From Aureimonas endophytica (lineage in GTDB: Bacteria > Pseudomonadota > Alphaproteobacteria > Rhizobiales > Rhizobiaceae), in assembly GCF_014642635.1 (NCBI RefSeq), contig NZ_BMIQ01000001.1, positions 620,001 to 684,000 on the forward strand: 64,000 bases of DNA. The letters are read 5' to 3'. Position 1 is the stretch's first letter; each line of letters opens with the position of its first letter. Positions 24,373 to 34,187 of this stretch are shown one piece after another. The translations under genes and the position numbers were made by a program. Under the pieces are notes generated by a model. It did no database searches, was not told the origin of the DNA, and was given only the letters and a program-made list of their open reading frames with translations.

Positions 24373-25506
24373 TCAGGCGGCGAGCAGCCGCCCGGCCCGC
24401 AGCCGCATGCCCTCGCGCGCCGCTTCGCGCTGAATGCGCCTGAGGAGCGCCAGCGCCTTCTCGTCCTCGGCCGAGCGGGGCTTGGCGCCGAAGCCCTGGA
24501 TCACATAGGCGAGCACGAAGTCCGGCGCCTCTTCCGGCCCGAGTTCGACCCGGCCCGTCGCGATGCCCTTCCAGCAGCGGAGGGCAAGGCGGATGATCTC
24601 GCCGACCGAGGGCGAGAGGCCCGAACGCGTCGCGAGCGTCTGGAACGCCGCCTCGCGGCATTCGACCAGAACCGCGCGGACACGCTGTTCGGACAGGTTC
24701 GACAAAGCGGCGAGTGCGGCCGCGACGAGATCGACATTGCCGAGACAGGCGGCGCGGATGAGAAAGGCCGGGGAGATCTGGCCGCTGCTCTGAAGATGCG
24801 CGACGAGACGCGGCATTTCCGCCGGCTCGACCGTTTCGGCGAGCCCCGCCGTCGCCCGCTCGCTCGCTTCGAAGACCAGGGCGGCCGTCCGCTCGCCGAG
24901 CACCGCCTGGACGAGCGGCGCCGATTGCAGCGCGTCCGCCGCCTCCAGAATCAGCATCTGGCGGCTGTCCACCGGCAGACGGCCGGCGGTGAGCAGCGCG
25001 CGGATCTCGGGATCGCGGCCGAAGCGATGGGCGAGCCGGCGCAGCACGCCGTCGCCGAGGTCGAGCGCATCGTTGCGAAGAAGGGCGATCACGGCGGCGC
25101 GGCACCCCTCGGCCGCGATCGCCTCGGCCACGGTGACGGCCAGATCGGGGCGATCGGCGATCGCCGCCTGCAAGGCTTCGCCCGCGCTCGCCAGCGCGTC
25201 GGCGAGATCCCCGTCGCCGAGGGCGGGCGCCGCGGCGACGAAGAGCGCCACCTCCTGACAGTCGAAGAGAAAGGCGCGCAGCAGCGCGGGCGGCGCGGCG
25301 CGATGACGTCCCATCACCGCCGCGACGGCGGCCCGCACCTTCGGCGAGGGATCGTCGAGCACCAGATGCAGGAAGGCCTCGACCGCCCGCCGGTCGCCCT
25401 GCGGCACATGGCCGTCGAGATAGGCCCGCGCCAGCATGGCGAAGCCTTCGGCCCGCTGGCGGGTGCCGGCATTGTCGCACCAGTCGACGAAGCGTTGCAG
25501 GGTCAT
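24373..25506 (-). CDS. DUF2336 domain protein
   Basis: A 377-aa, alpha-helical, Ala/Leu-rich cytosolic protein with HEAT-like character (for example DDPSPKVRAAVAAVMGRH). It contains the DUF2336 region, ending in VLVECREAAFQTLATRSGLS. Such proteins are common in Hyphomicrobiales and have no established function. The ATG at 25506 is preferred; a TTG three codons upstream is an alternative. No enzyme motif, membrane segment or signal peptide is present. It converges on nadK with 15 bp between them. Confidence 0.85.
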   Translation of the reverse strand: MTLQRFVDWCDNAGTRQRAEGFAMLARAYLDGHVPQGDRRAVEAFLHLVLDDPSPKVRAAVAAVMGRHRAAPPALLRAFLFDCQEVALFVAAAPALGDGDLADALASAGEALQAAIADRPDLAVTVAEAIAAEGCRAAVIALLRNDALDLGDGVLRRLAHRFGRDPEIRALLTAGRLPVDSRQMLILEAADALQSAPLVQAVLGERTAALVFEASERATAGLAETVEPAEMPRLVAHLQSSGQISPAFLIRAACLGNVDLVAAALAALSNLSEQRVRAVLVECREAAFQTLATRSGLSPSVGEIIRLALRCWKGIATGRVELGPEEAPDFVLAYVIQGFGAKPRSAEDEKALALLRRIQREAAREGMRLRAGRLLAA

Positions 25507-25573
25507 GGCGGCCAAGGGCGAAGACGCGTGGATTCGGAAACCCGATCTTGGCCGCCATCGGTTAAGGATGGCT

Positions 25574-26224
25574 TTACGATCTTTCTTCGGACGGCCTTAA
25601 CTGCGGTGCATCCGCGCCATCGGCGCGTTTCGGCCGCCGCATCTGGAAGACCTCTGCCGTCACCGCATAATCGAGATAGCCGAGACGCGACAGCGGCCGG
25701 GCAAGCGCCATGTCGATCATCCCGTCGCGCAGGATCTCTTCAGCGATATGGATGCCGACGACCTCGCCGATAACCATCACCGCATCGGACGGCCGGCCGT
25801 CGAGACCCGTCGGCGTGAAATGGCCGGTGACCTTGCATTCCAGCGCGGCGGGACTTTCGAGGACGCGCGGCGCCGCGACGAGCCGCGCGGGCGCTTCGGT
25901 CAGGCCGGCGATGGCGAATTCGCTCGTGCCGCGGGGGGCTGGGGCGGAACTGCGGTTCACCGCCTCGGCGAGCGCTTCCGTCGCGAGATTGACGACGAAT
26001 TCCCCGCTGTCGAGCGCGAAGCTCGCGCTGTCCTTCATGCCGGAGGAAGAGAACATCACGAGCTTCGGCGAGTCGGCGATCGCGTTGAAGAAGCTGTAGG
26101 GCGCGAGATTGACGGCGCCGGCGCGGCTGCGGGTCGAGATCCAGCCGATCGGGCGCGGCGCGACGATCGCCTTGAACGGATCGTGCGGCAGCCCGTGCCG
26201 GTTCGTGTCGGTCGTATAGAACAT
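25574..26224 (-). CDS. Flavin reductase family protein (FMN-binding split barrel)
   Basis: A 216-aa protein of the DIM6/NTAB flavin reductase-like family. Conserved features are RPIGWISTRSRAGAVNLAPY (about 24-43), SFFNAIADSPKLVMFSSS and DSGEFVVNLAT, which form the FMN pocket of the split barrel. It presumably uses NAD(P)H-reduced flavin in the cytoplasm; the physiological partner is unknown. The start overlaps the stop of the upstream nitroreductase gene by one base (TGATG), so the two flavoproteins are co-translated and may work on related substrates. Confidence 0.88.
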   Translation of the reverse strand: MFYTTDTNRHGLPHDPFKAIVAPRPIGWISTRSRAGAVNLAPYSFFNAIADSPKLVMFSSSGMKDSASFALDSGEFVVNLATEALAEAVNRSSAPAPRGTSEFAIAGLTEAPARLVAAPRVLESPAALECKVTGHFTPTGLDGRPSDAVMVIGEVVGIHIAEEILRDGMIDMALARPLSRLGYLDYAVTAEVFQMRRPKRADGADAPQLRPSEERS

Positions 26225-26808
26225 CAAGCGCCGGGCGCCACGGCTTCGGAGACGATGTCGCTAAGTTCCGGGCGCACGCGATCGGCCGGCGGCTCGCCAA
26301 GATAGCGCCCGATATGCACGAAGCCCGCGACCTTCTCCTCCGGCGCGATGCCGAGAATCGCCTTCGCCTCCTCGTCATAGGCCACCCATTCCGTCACCCA
26401 ATTGGCGGCGAAGCCGTGGGCATGGGCGGCGTGGACGAGATTCATCGTCGCCGCGCCGGCGGAAAGGACCTGCTCCCATTCCGGGATCTTCACATGGGGG
26501 CCGGCGCGGGAGACGACGCCGACGACGAGAGGCGAGCGGCTGAAGCGCTTCTCCTCCAGATCGCGGCGCACCTCGCCGAGCGGGCCTTCGCGGCGCTCGG
26601 CCAGCTCCCGCAAGGCCGTGCCGAGCCGCGCGGCCGTCTCGCCGCGATAAAGGATGAAGCGCCAGGGGGCGAGCTTGCCGTGATCGGGCACGCGCGCGGC
26701 GGTGGTCAGCATCTGCCGCAGGGTCTCGTCGTCGGGCGCCGGGCCTTCCAGCGCCGGAATGGCCACCGAGCGGCGGGTGGCGAGATAGCGGGCGATCGTT
26801 TCGCTCAC
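26224..26808 (-). CDS. Nitroreductase family protein (YdjA-like)
   Basis: A 194-aa FMN-dependent oxidoreductase. RRSV near the N-terminus, AARVPDHGKLAPWRFI (about 37-52) and the C-terminal FVHIGRYLGEPP are typical of the small YdjA/TdsD-like nitroreductases that reduce nitroaromatics or quinones with NAD(P)H as homodimers. The start is GTG with AGGAG seven bases before it. It is followed with one-base overlap by a flavin reductase-like gene. The natural substrate cannot be told from the sequence. Confidence 0.9.
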   Translation of the reverse strand: MSETIARYLATRRSVAIPALEGPAPDDETLRQMLTTAARVPDHGKLAPWRFILYRGETAARLGTALRELAERREGPLGEVRRDLEEKRFSRSPLVVGVVSRAGPHVKIPEWEQVLSAGAATMNLVHAAHAHGFAANWVTEWVAYDEEAKAILGIAPEEKVAGFVHIGRYLGEPPADRVRPELSDIVSEAVAPGA

Positions 26809-26960
26809 GGCGGGACTCCTTGCCTGATGCGATGTGAGCTAGCCACAGTCGGGCGCGATTCCAATGGCTAAGCCGCGTTTCCCTCACGAATGCCACAAAG
26901 ACGCGGTGACGCGGGATCGGCTCTTGCCGAGACAGATGGTTTCATAGTCCAAACGAGCGG

Positions 26961-28130
26961 ATGGTCCCTTCGCAACCCTTTTCCCCGCGACGCCGGCTGT
27001 CGCTCGCACTCCTCGCCGCGATCCTCGCCGCCGGGGCGTCGCCGGCCGGCGCACAGGACGCGTCCGGCAAGGGCGGGCTGTTCGGCTTCGGCAGCATTGG
27101 CGGTGCCGGTCCGGGCGGCGAGCGCGAATCCGGCGCCTATGTCTCGCCTTCGGCGATCCCCGACGGTCCCTCCTCCGATCTCGGCGTGACCCTGCCGCGC
27201 CCGCTCCAGAAGCTGGAGCCCATCGCCCTGCCCGATCCGCAGCAGCGCGGGCCGCTGGGCCCGGCGGGTCTCGGCCTGCCGAACCTTCCGGCCTATGCGC
27301 CGCAGAACCTCCCCTCCCTGTCGCCGATGCGGGCGAAGGTGCTGCATCTGGAAGCCAAGCTCGCCGAGGACGGAGGGAACGTGCCCAGCGGTCTCGTCTG
27401 GCGCCTCTTCGCGCCGGTGCCGGGCGCGGACGGCAAGCTGCCGCTGATCGCCACGGCCAAGGGCGGCGGCGCCGATTTCGCCGTTCCCGCCGGCTCCTAT
27501 CTCCTGCATGTCGGCTTCGGCCATGCCGGCGTCACGCGGCGCGTCGATTTCAACGGCGAGCCGAAGCGCGAGCAGGTCGTGCTCTCGGCCGGCGGCCTGA
27601 AGCTGCACGCGATGGTCGGCGGCGACAAGCCGATCGCCCCGGACAAGCTGAATTTCAGCATCTATTCCGACGAGGCCGACGAGCGTGACCGGCGTCTCAT
27701 CGCCGACGACGTTGCGGCGGGCGCGACGGTGGCGCTGAATGCCGGCGCCTATCGCATCGTCTCCAAATATGGCGACGACAATGCCGAGGTTGGCGGCGAG
27801 GTGAAGGTCGAGGCCGGCAAGATCACCGACGTGACGCTGCAGCATCGCGCGGCGGAACTGACGATGAAGCTGGTGCGCGAAAAGGGCGGCGAGGCGATCG
27901 CCGACACCGCCTGGCAGGTGATGGATGCCAATGGCGCGCTGATCCGCGAAAGCGTCGGGGCATTCCCCTCGATGGTGCTGGCGGAAGGCGAATATCTCGT
28001 CGTCGCGAAGAATCGCGACAAGACCTATCAGCGCGACTTCACCGTCACCGCCGGGCTCGACGCCGACGTCGAGTTGAAGACCAGCGACGTCCTGCCGCAA
28101 CAGGATTCGACCGAAGGCTCGGGCGACTGA
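26961..28130 (+). CDS. Exported protein of unknown function, 389 aa
   Basis: A signal peptide (RRRLSLALLAAILAAGASPAGA, cleaved near residue 31) precedes a Gly/Pro-rich linker to about 125. Then come several beta-sandwich modules, with repeated phrases such as YLLHVGFGHAGVTRRVDF, AGAYRIVSKYGDDNAEVGG and EGEYLVVAKNRDKTYQRDF. These look like tandem carboxypeptidase-regulatory or PEGA-like folds. Hyphomicrobiales carry such proteins widely, but I know no function. It is a stand-alone gene followed by a very strong terminator shared with thrS. Confidence 0.75.
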   Translation: MVPSQPFSPRRRLSLALLAAILAAGASPAGAQDASGKGGLFGFGSIGGAGPGGERESGAYVSPSAIPDGPSSDLGVTLPRPLQKLEPIALPDPQQRGPLGPAGLGLPNLPAYAPQNLPSLSPMRAKVLHLEAKLAEDGGNVPSGLVWRLFAPVPGADGKLPLIATAKGGGADFAVPAGSYLLHVGFGHAGVTRRVDFNGEPKREQVVLSAGGLKLHAMVGGDKPIAPDKLNFSIYSDEADERDRRLIADDVAAGATVALNAGAYRIVSKYGDDNAEVGGEVKVEAGKITDVTLQHRAAELTMKLVREKGGEAIADTAWQVMDANGALIRESVGAFPSMVLAEGEYLVVAKNRDKTYQRDFTVTAGLDADVELKTSDVLPQQDSTEGSGD

Positions 28131-28143
28131 GATCCGGTCGCAG

Positions 28144-28179
28144 CCCTCCCGGCGGATCGGAGCCGATCCGCCGGGAGGG
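28144..28179. terminator. Strong bidirectional terminator between the exported protein and thrS
   Basis: Perfect 17-bp stem CCCTCCCGGCGGATCGG with its complement (28144-28160 with 28163-28179), loop AG (opening to more in practice), placed between two convergent stop codons 54 bp apart. TT follows on the plus side; it probably serves both genes. Confidence 0.85.
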
Positions 28180-28184
28180 TTCGA

Positions 28185-30182
28185 TCATTCGGCCGCGACG
28201 CGCACCGGCTCGCCGGACGGCGCCGGCCGGGAGCGCTTCACGTCGGGCGGCACGGCTTCCTCCGACAGGAGCAGCAGCGCCGTTTCCAGCGACATCGCCT
28301 CCTGGTCGCGCGAGCCGAGGCGGCGCACGTTCACGCCCTTCTCCTCCGCCTCGCGCTTGCCGCAGACGAGGATGACCGGCACCTTGGCCAGCGAGTGCTC
28401 GCGGACCTTGTAGTTGATCTTCTCGTTGCGCAGATCCGCCTCGGCCCGAAGGCCCAGCGCCCGCAGCTTCGCCACGACCTCGCTCGCATAGGCATCGGCC
28501 TCCGAGGTGATGGTCGCGACCACCACCTGACTCGGCGCCAGCCAGAGCGGGAAATGGCCGGCGAAGTTCTCGATCAGGATGCCGAGGAAGCGCTCCATCG
28601 AGCCGCAGATGGCGCGATGGATCATCACCGGCGGGCGCTTCTCGGAATTCGAGTCGATGTAGAAGGCGCCGAACCGCTCCGGCAGGTTGAAGTCAACCTG
28701 TGTCGTGCCGCATTGCCATTCACGGCCGATCGCGTCCTTCAACGTATACTCGAACTTCGGCCCGTAAAACGCGCCCTCGCCTTCATTGATGCCGGTCTTG
28801 ATGCGGCCACCCGATTCCGCCTCGATCCGCTGGAGCACGTCCTTCATCACGCTCTCGGCGCGGTCCCACATCTCGTCCGTGCCGACGCGCTTCTCCGGCC
28901 GGGTCGAGAGCTTGACCATGATCTCCTCGAAGCCGAAGTCGCGATAGACCGAGAGGATCAGATCGTTGATCTTCAGGCACTCGGCTTCCATCTGCTCGTC
29001 GGTGCAGAAGATATGCGCGTCGTCCTGCGTGAAGCCGCGCACGCGCATCAACCCATGCATTGCGCCCGAGGCCTCGTAGCGGTGCACAAGGCCGAATTCG
29101 GCATAGCGGATCGGAAGTTCGCGATAGGACTTCAAGCCGTGCTTGAAGATCATCACATGGCCGGGGCAGTTCATCGGCTTCAGGGCGAAGACGCGTTTGT
29201 CCTCCGCCTCGTCGCCGGCCGACTGCACCTGGAACATGTTCTCGCGATACCAGCCCCAATGGCCGGAAGTCTCCCAGAGCGACTTGTCGAGGACCTGCGG
29301 CGCGTTCACCTCGTCATAGTCCTCGCGCAGGCGCCGGCGCATATAGGCGGTGAGGTCCTGGAACAGCGACCAGCCCTTCGGATGCCAGAAGACGACGCCC
29401 GGACCTTCCTCCTGGAAGTGGAAGAGATCCATCTCGCGGCCGAGCCGGCGATGGTCGCGCTTCTCCGCCTCCTCCAGCATGGTGAGATAGGTCTTCAGCT
29501 CCTCGGCGCTGGCCCAGGCGGTGCCGTAGATGCGCGTCAGCATCGGATTGTTGGAATCGCCGCGCCAATAGGCGCCCGCGACCTTCATCAGCTTGAAGTT
29601 CTCGCCGATCTGGCCGGTCGAGGCCATGTGCGGCCCCCGGCAGAGATCGAACCAGTCGCCCTGGAAATAGATCTTCACGTCCTGATCGGCCGGAATGGCG
29701 TCGATCAGCTCGACCTTATAGCTCTCGCCCTTCTCGGCGAAGACGGCCTTCGCCTTGTCGCGGCTCCAGACCTCCTTGCGGAACGGCGCGTTGCGCCGCA
29801 CGATCTCCACCATCTTCTTCTCGATGGCCGGCAGGTCCTCGGAGGTGAAGGGCGTGTCGCGGGCGAAATCGTAATAGAAACCGTTCTCGATGACCGGGCC
29901 GATCGTCACCTGCGTGCCCGGCCAGAGCTCCTGCACCGCCTCGGCCATGACATGGGCGGCATCGTGCCGGATGAGGCCGAGCGCGCGCGGATCGTCCCGC
30001 GTCACGATCTCCATCGCGCCGCCCTGGCCGACGGGCTCGGCGAGGTCGCGCAAGTCCCCGTCCAGCGCATAGGCGATGGCCTTCTTGGCCAGCGACTTGG
30101 AGATGCCGGTCGCGATCTCCAGGCCCGTGGTGGTCGGTTCGAACTGCCGGACGGAGCCGTCGGGGAAACGAAGGTCGATCAT
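28185..30182 (-). CDS. thrS: Threonyl-tRNA synthetase
   Basis: A 665-aa class II synthetase charging tRNA-Thr. An N-terminal TGS domain (1-62) is followed by the editing domain with HDAAH (73-77). The catalytic core has motif 2 ([22 protein letters not shown]) and the zinc ligands around MNCPGH, and an anticodon-binding domain with WLAPSQVVV closes the protein. It has full normal length. It stands alone, ending at the shared terminator. About 180 bp upstream separate it from the next minus-strand gene; no T-box-like leader is apparent, as expected for a proteobacterium. Confidence 0.97.
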   Translation of the reverse strand: MIDLRFPDGSVRQFEPTTTGLEIATGISKSLAKKAIAYALDGDLRDLAEPVGQGGAMEIVTRDDPRALGLIRHDAAHVMAEAVQELWPGTQVTIGPVIENGFYYDFARDTPFTSEDLPAIEKKMVEIVRRNAPFRKEVWSRDKAKAVFAEKGESYKVELIDAIPADQDVKIYFQGDWFDLCRGPHMASTGQIGENFKLMKVAGAYWRGDSNNPMLTRIYGTAWASAEELKTYLTMLEEAEKRDHRRLGREMDLFHFQEEGPGVVFWHPKGWSLFQDLTAYMRRRLREDYDEVNAPQVLDKSLWETSGHWGWYRENMFQVQSAGDEAEDKRVFALKPMNCPGHVMIFKHGLKSYRELPIRYAEFGLVHRYEASGAMHGLMRVRGFTQDDAHIFCTDEQMEAECLKINDLILSVYRDFGFEEIMVKLSTRPEKRVGTDEMWDRAESVMKDVLQRIEAESGGRIKTGINEGEGAFYGPKFEYTLKDAIGREWQCGTTQVDFNLPERFGAFYIDSNSEKRPPVMIHRAICGSMERFLGILIENFAGHFPLWLAPSQVVVATITSEADAYASEVVAKLRALGLRAEADLRNEKINYKVREHSLAKVPVILVCGKREAEEKGVNVRRLGSRDQEAMSLETALLLLSEEAVPPDVKRSRPAPSGEPVRVAAE

Positions 30183-30306
30183 GTCATTCCTTTCCGCTCA
30201 CCCCCGCCTACGGATGCGGGTAAGCTCTTTCGATCGAAGGCGCGGCCCGTTCCGGCGCGCGCGGGCGTTTTATCATTCGGGAACCTTGCGGCAAGCCCGC
30301 AACGGC

Positions 30307-30339
30307 GAAAGCCGGCCACGCGGGGCGCGACCGGCTTTC
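30307..30339 (-). terminator. Hairpin downstream of the DUF1508 gene
   Basis: Perfect 9-bp arms GAAAGCCGG/CCGGCTTTC (30307-30315 with 30331-30339) around a 15-nt GC-rich loop, 27 bp past the DUF1508 stop on the minus strand. No poly-U tail follows, so termination is likely but not certain. Confidence 0.5.
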
Positions 30340-30365
30340 ATGGAACGGGATATGGATGGCCCGCG

Positions 30366-30605
30366 TCAGATGCCGGGGCTGGCGACCGGCGTTTCCAGTT
30401 CGGTCACCGGCGCGTCGGCCACATGCTTCCTGATCGACTCGATGGCCCGGTGCGCACCGGCCTTCGAGGAATAGCCCTCGGTGGCGAAAACGATCTCGCT
30501 ATTGTACTTGAAGCGGACGCGATACTCGCCCTTCTTGTCCTTCACAACCTCGAATTTATGCGCCATCTCCGGCATCTCCGACTGTTGATCAGTTGGATTT
30601 GGCAT
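30366..30605 (-). CDS. DUF1508 (YegP-like) protein, 79 aa
   Basis: One YegP-type unit: HKFEVVKDKKGEYRVRFKYN, EIVFATEGYSSKAGAHRAIESI, the usual DUF1508 alpha/beta motif, here in a single copy where E. coli YegP has two. The frame begins at an ATG at 30605; an internal ATG at 30566 (MAHKFEVV) has a better-spaced GGAG and is a good alternative, giving 66 aa. Function of the family is unknown. It follows yidD on the same strand with a 22-bp gap. Confidence 0.82.
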   Translation of the reverse strand: MPNPTDQQSEMPEMAHKFEVVKDKKGEYRVRFKYNSEIVFATEGYSSKAGAHRAIESIRKHVADAPVTELETPVASPGI

Positions 30606-30627
30606 GAATTACCGCTTCGTCAACCAG

Positions 30628-30912
30628 CTAACGGGTCGATTTGTGCTTGGTGCAGCAGGGTTGCGGCACCGGATCGAGACCCGCCGTGCCGAAGGGGCCG
30701 CAACGGGCGACGCGCTTCGCGGCCAGCCAGCCCCCCTTTGGCAGGCCATGGCGGGCGATCGCTTCATAGGCGTATTCCGAACAGGTCGGCAGATGCCGGC
30801 AGTGACCGCCGACGAAGCCGGAGAAGGTCAGCTGATAGGCGCGGACGAAGGCGAGGCCGAGAAGCCGCCCCGGCGTCTTGCGAAACGGTCCATCATAGTT
30901 GCGGGAGGCCAT
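30628..30912 (-). CDS. yidD: Membrane protein insertion efficiency factor YidD
   Basis: A 94-aa protein with the YidD signature [29 protein letters not shown], three conserved Cys and an amphipathic N-terminus. YidD sits at the inner face of the membrane and helps YidC-dependent insertion. It is in its common alphaproteobacterial setting after an IscU-like scaffold gene (13 bp gap), not beside rnpA/yidC as in gamma-proteobacteria. Confidence 0.93.
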   Translation of the reverse strand: MASRNYDGPFRKTPGRLLGLAFVRAYQLTFSGFVGGHCRHLPTCSEYAYEAIARHGLPKGGWLAAKRVARCGPFGTAGLDPVPQPCCTKHKSTR

Positions 30913-30925
30913 GGGATCTTCCGCC

Positions 30926-31375
30926 TCAGGCCGCCTCGTCGGTCGCGTTCGTGCCGCCGAGCTGGTCGAGCGCCGCCACCACGGCGTCGAAGGTGAGCAT
31001 GGTGGAAGCGTGCCGCGCCTTGTAATCGCGCACCGGCTCCAGATATTTGAGATCCGCGAAGCGACCGTCCGGCGGCGCGCCGCCCTCCTTCAGCATCGCC
31101 TGCATGGTCTGGCGCAGCATCCGCAGTTCCGCCGGTGTCGAGCCGACGATATTCTCCGCCATGATCGCGGAGGAGGCCTGGCCGAGGGCGCAGGCGCGCA
31201 CCTCGTGGGCGAAGTCCGCGACCGCGCCGTCCCGGAGCGTCAGATAGACGGTGACGGTCGAGCCGCAGAGCTTGGAATGGGCGGTCGCCGTGGCGTCCGG
31301 CGTCTCGAGACGCCCGATGCGTCCGATATTGCCGGCATGCCGCAGGATCTCGGCATTGTAGATATCGTCGATCAT
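30926..31375 (-). CDS. IscU/NifU-like iron-sulfur scaffold family protein
   Basis: A 149-aa protein of the IscU/SufU fold. The start ATG at 31375 gives [19 protein letters not shown], the typical N-terminus of the rhizobial family. Conserved Cys37 (KLCGST) and Cys62 ([10 protein letters not shown]) match the first two ligand positions of IscU. The place of the third Cys holds ARHASTML instead, so the classical three-Cys site is incomplete. The protein may act as a scaffold-like or accessory protein rather than a full Fe-S scaffold. It is divergent from folE and upstream of yidD. The open frame upstream of 31375 is a shadow of folE. Confidence 0.85.
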   Translation of the reverse strand: MIDDIYNAEILRHAGNIGRIGRLETPDATATAHSKLCGSTVTVYLTLRDGAVADFAHEVRACALGQASSAIMAENIVGSTPAELRMLRQTMQAMLKEGGAPPDGRFADLKYLEPVRDYKARHASTMLTFDAVVAALDQLGGTNATDEAA

Positions 31376-31492
31376 TCGCGCCTCGGTCTCGCCGACATCC
31401 CCCGTCTTCAAAGGCGAACGTCCCGCGTCTATATAGGACCGCGCGTGCGGGCCTGGAAGAACGAGAAGCGCGCCGGCCCGGAGTCCGTAGCG

Positions 31493-32116
31493 ATGGATGC
31501 GATCATCAAGAAATTTCCCGAAGCGCGGAGCGAGGCGCCAGGCGAGCGGCCGACCCGCGAAGAGGCCGAGGCCGCCGTCGAGCTCCTGATCCGCTGGGCC
31601 GGTGACGATCCGGCGCGCGAGGGTCTGCGCGAGACGCCGGCGCGCGTCGCCAAGGCCTATGAGGAGCTGTTCGGCGGCTATCGCCAGGATGCGGCCGCGG
31701 CGCTCGGCCGCGTCTTCGAGGAGGTCGGCGGCTATGACGACGTCGTCCTCGTGCGCAATATCGACTTCCATTCGCATTGCGAGCACCACATGGTGCCGAT
31801 CATCGGCAAGGCGCATGTCGCCTATCTCCCGGCCGGCCCGGTGCTCGGCCTGTCGAAGATCTCGCGCGTGGTCGACATCTTCGCCCGCCGGCTCCAGACG
31901 CAGGAGAAGATGACCGTGCAGATCGCCTCCGCCATCGAGGAGGCGCTGCAGCCGCGCGGCGTCGCCGTGGTGCTGGAAGCGGAACATCTCTGCATGGCGA
32001 TGCGCGGCGTGCGCACCAAGGGCTCCACCACCATCACCACCGCCTTCCACGGCATCTTCGCTAAGGACCGGCAGGAGCGCGACCGCGTGCTGTCGATGAT
32101 GCGGCTGTCCGCTTGA
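31493..32116 (+). CDS. folE: GTP cyclohydrolase I
   Basis: A 207-aa enzyme making 7,8-dihydroneopterin triphosphate from GTP, the first step of tetrahydrofolate synthesis. Zinc and catalytic motifs are plain: [20 protein letters not shown] (92-111) and [10 protein letters not shown], followed by TTAFHG near the end. It is full length. The ATG at 31493 is chosen because the protein start [10 protein letters not shown] agrees with homologues in the order. It overlaps hisI through TTGA and the patatin gene follows, suggesting one transcript. Confidence 0.96.
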   Translation: MDAIIKKFPEARSEAPGERPTREEAEAAVELLIRWAGDDPAREGLRETPARVAKAYEELFGGYRQDAAAALGRVFEEVGGYDDVVLVRNIDFHSHCEHHMVPIIGKAHVAYLPAGPVLGLSKISRVVDIFARRLQTQEKMTVQIASAIEEALQPRGVAVVLEAEHLCMAMRGVRTKGSTTITTAFHGIFAKDRQERDRVLSMMRLSA

Positions 32117-32532
32117 GCGCCTTTCCGCCGCCGGGCGCCAAGGCCGAACTGGAAGAAGGCGCGACGCTCACCCCGCGCTTCGACCGCGACGGGCTGGTGA
32201 CGGCCGTCGTCACCGATGCCGGCAGCGGCCATCTGCTGATGGTCGCGCATATGAATGCCGAGGCCCTGCGTCTTACGCTCGACACGGGCATCGCCCATTA
32301 CTGGAGCCGCTCGCGCCACGCGCTGTGGAAGAAGGGCGAGACTTCGGGCGCGCTCCAGACCGTGCGGGAGATGCGCGTCGATTGCGACCAGGACGCCCTC
32401 TGGCTCCGGGTCGAGGTCGCGCGGCCGGAAGACACCTGCCATACGGGGCGGTCATCATGCTTCTACCGGATCGTCAGAACGGACGGGGACCGTCACGCTC
32501 TTGAAACGCTGGAGATTGCGAAGCTCGCTTAG
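32113..32532 (+). CDS. hisI: Phosphoribosyl-AMP cyclohydrolase
   Basis: A 139-aa enzyme of the third step of histidine synthesis, opening the purine ring of PR-AMP. Metal-binding Asp and Cys residues are in [15 protein letters not shown] and [23 protein letters not shown] is family-typical. This is the stand-alone HisI, without the HisE domain, as usual in alphaproteobacteria. The start is TTG overlapping the folE stop (TTGA), so translation is probably coupled. Confidence 0.94.
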   Translation: MSAFPPPGAKAELEEGATLTPRFDRDGLVTAVVTDAGSGHLLMVAHMNAEALRLTLDTGIAHYWSRSRHALWKKGETSGALQTVREMRVDCDQDALWLRVEVARPEDTCHTGRSSCFYRIVRTDGDRHALETLEIAKLA

Positions 32533-32566
32533 GAAAAACGCAAGGCGTCCGTTCCATATTAGGGCG

Positions 32567-33619
32567 ATGTGGCGACGTGGCTTGCCCCCCGAACATCGTG
32601 CGGCGACCGCCGTGGCGGACCAGCGGCTGGAAGAGCCGCCGCCGCTGCCGGCGAAGGTGGACGACCGTCCCGCCGCCGAGAAGCGCGCCTTTCCTCTACC
32701 CTCTCCGATGCCGCGTCCGCGCCAGGGCATCGCTCTGGCGCTCGGCGGCGGCGCGGCGCGCGGCTGGGCGCATATCGGCGTTCTGAAGGCCCTCTCCGAC
32801 CACCGGATCGGCATCTCCATGATCGCCGGCACCTCCATCGGCGCCCTGGTCGGCGGCTGCTATCTGGCCGGGCGCCTGGCGGAGCTCGAGGATTTCGCCC
32901 GCTCGCTGACGCGGCGCGGCCTCATCCGCTTCCTCGACATCCGCTTCGGCACCGCCGGCCTTCTCGGCGGCATGCGGCTCAACCGCCGGCTGGTCGAGCA
33001 GATGGACGGCCTGCAGATCGAGCATCTCGGCCGGCCGCTCGTCTGCGTCGCGACGGAAGCGCGCAGCGGCCACGAGGTCTGGCTGGATTCCGGCTCGCTG
33101 ATCCTCGCCATGCGCGCCTCCTACGCGCTGCCGGGCGTGTTCGAGCCGGTGCTCTGCGGCCATCGCCATCTCGTCGACGGCGCGCTCGTCAATCCCGTGC
33201 CCGTCTCGGTCTGCCGGGCCTATGAGCAGCCGCTCGTCGTGGCGGTGAACCTGCATTACGATCTCTTCGGCCGCGCGGCGGTGGTGCGGATGCATGCGAC
33301 CGAATCCTCGGCTGGCGCCGAGCCGGAGACCGGCGCGCCGCCCGAGGCGACCGACGAGGCAGCGCTCCAGGCGGCCCGGCGGCGGGAGAAGATCGGCATC
33401 ACGCAATCCATGGCCGATGCCTTCAACATCATTCAGGACCGCATCTCCCGCTCGCGCCTCGCCGGTGATCCGCCGGACCTCTCGTTGCAGCCGCGCGTGC
33501 GCAATATCGGCCTCGCCGAATTCTATCGCGCCGACGAGGCCATCGCGCTCGGCTACGAGGAGACCGTCCGGCGCCTGCCGGAGATCGAGCGCGTGGCGGA
33601 GGGCTTCAGCCTCGGCTGA
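32567..33619 (+). CDS. Patatin-like phospholipase (RssA/NTE type)
   Basis: A 350-aa serine hydrolase. Catalytic features are the oxyanion loop GGGAARGWAHIG (60-71), the nucleophile Ser90 in GTSIG (88-92) and the dyad Asp204 in DGALVNP. The N-terminal 50 residues are Pro-rich and poorly conserved-looking, so translation could also start at the ATG of MPRPRQGIAL (32708). The family hydrolyses acyl esters of phospholipids; the substrate here is unknown. It follows hisI by 34 bp. Confidence 0.9.
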   Translation: MWRRGLPPEHRAATAVADQRLEEPPPLPAKVDDRPAAEKRAFPLPSPMPRPRQGIALALGGGAARGWAHIGVLKALSDHRIGISMIAGTSIGALVGGCYLAGRLAELEDFARSLTRRGLIRFLDIRFGTAGLLGGMRLNRRLVEQMDGLQIEHLGRPLVCVATEARSGHEVWLDSGSLILAMRASYALPGVFEPVLCGHRHLVDGALVNPVPVSVCRAYEQPLVVAVNLHYDLFGRAAVVRMHATESSAGAEPETGAPPEATDEAALQAARRREKIGITQSMADAFNIIQDRISRSRLAGDPPDLSLQPRVRNIGLAEFYRADEAIALGYEETVRRLPEIERVAEGFSLG

Positions 33620-33628
33620 GCGCGACGC

Positions 33629-34063
33629 TCAGCCGGCCGCCGCGATATAGGTGCGCATGTCCTCGGCCTCCCTTACCACCTCCTCGATGCGGCGCTTCAC
33701 CACGTCGCCGATCGAGACGATGCCGACGAGACGGCCGCCCTCGACTACCGGCAGATGACGGAACCGGCCGCGCGTCATGATCCCCATGATCTCGTCGATG
33801 CCGGCGCTCTCGTCGCAGGTCGTGACCTTCTTCGTCATGATGCCCTCGACCGGCTCTTCCAGCGCCGAGATGCCCTGGATGCCGACGGCGCGCACGATGT
33901 CGCGCTCGGACAGGATACCCGCGATCGCGCCGCTCTCGGTGGTGAGCAGCACCGCGCCGATGCGCCGGCGGGCGAGTTCTCCCGCCGCCTCGCCGAGCGT
34001 GATGCCGGGATGCAGGGTGAAGACCTCCCGGCCCTTCTGCTCCAGAATGCTTCTGACGTTCAT
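33629..34063 (-). CDS. CBS-domain protein
   Basis: A 144-aa protein made of two CBS motifs (about 5-60 and 72-128), together one Bateman module. Typical phrases are GAVLLTTESGAIAGILSERDIVR and RHLPVVEGGRLVGIVSIGDVV. Such modules bind adenosyl nucleotides and sense energy state. No partner domain is attached. An excellent ribosome site (GAGGAGGAAGG) fixes the ATG at 34063. It converges on the patatin gene with 9 bp between stops. Confidence 0.92.
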   Translation of the reverse strand: MNVRSILEQKGREVFTLHPGITLGEAAGELARRRIGAVLLTTESGAIAGILSERDIVRAVGIQGISALEEPVEGIMTKKVTTCDESAGIDEIMGIMTRGRFRHLPVVEGGRLVGIVSIGDVVKRRIEEVVREAEDMRTYIAAAG

Positions 34064-34187
34064 GCCTTCCTCCTCTTCTTGGAGGCGGCCGGGCCGGGCC
34101 GGCGCGAGACCCGCGCCGAAACGTCGCAAGCCGCCTCGAAGGGAATGGTATCCCTCCTTCGGCGGACAGCAAGGGCGGGCCGGCGGC

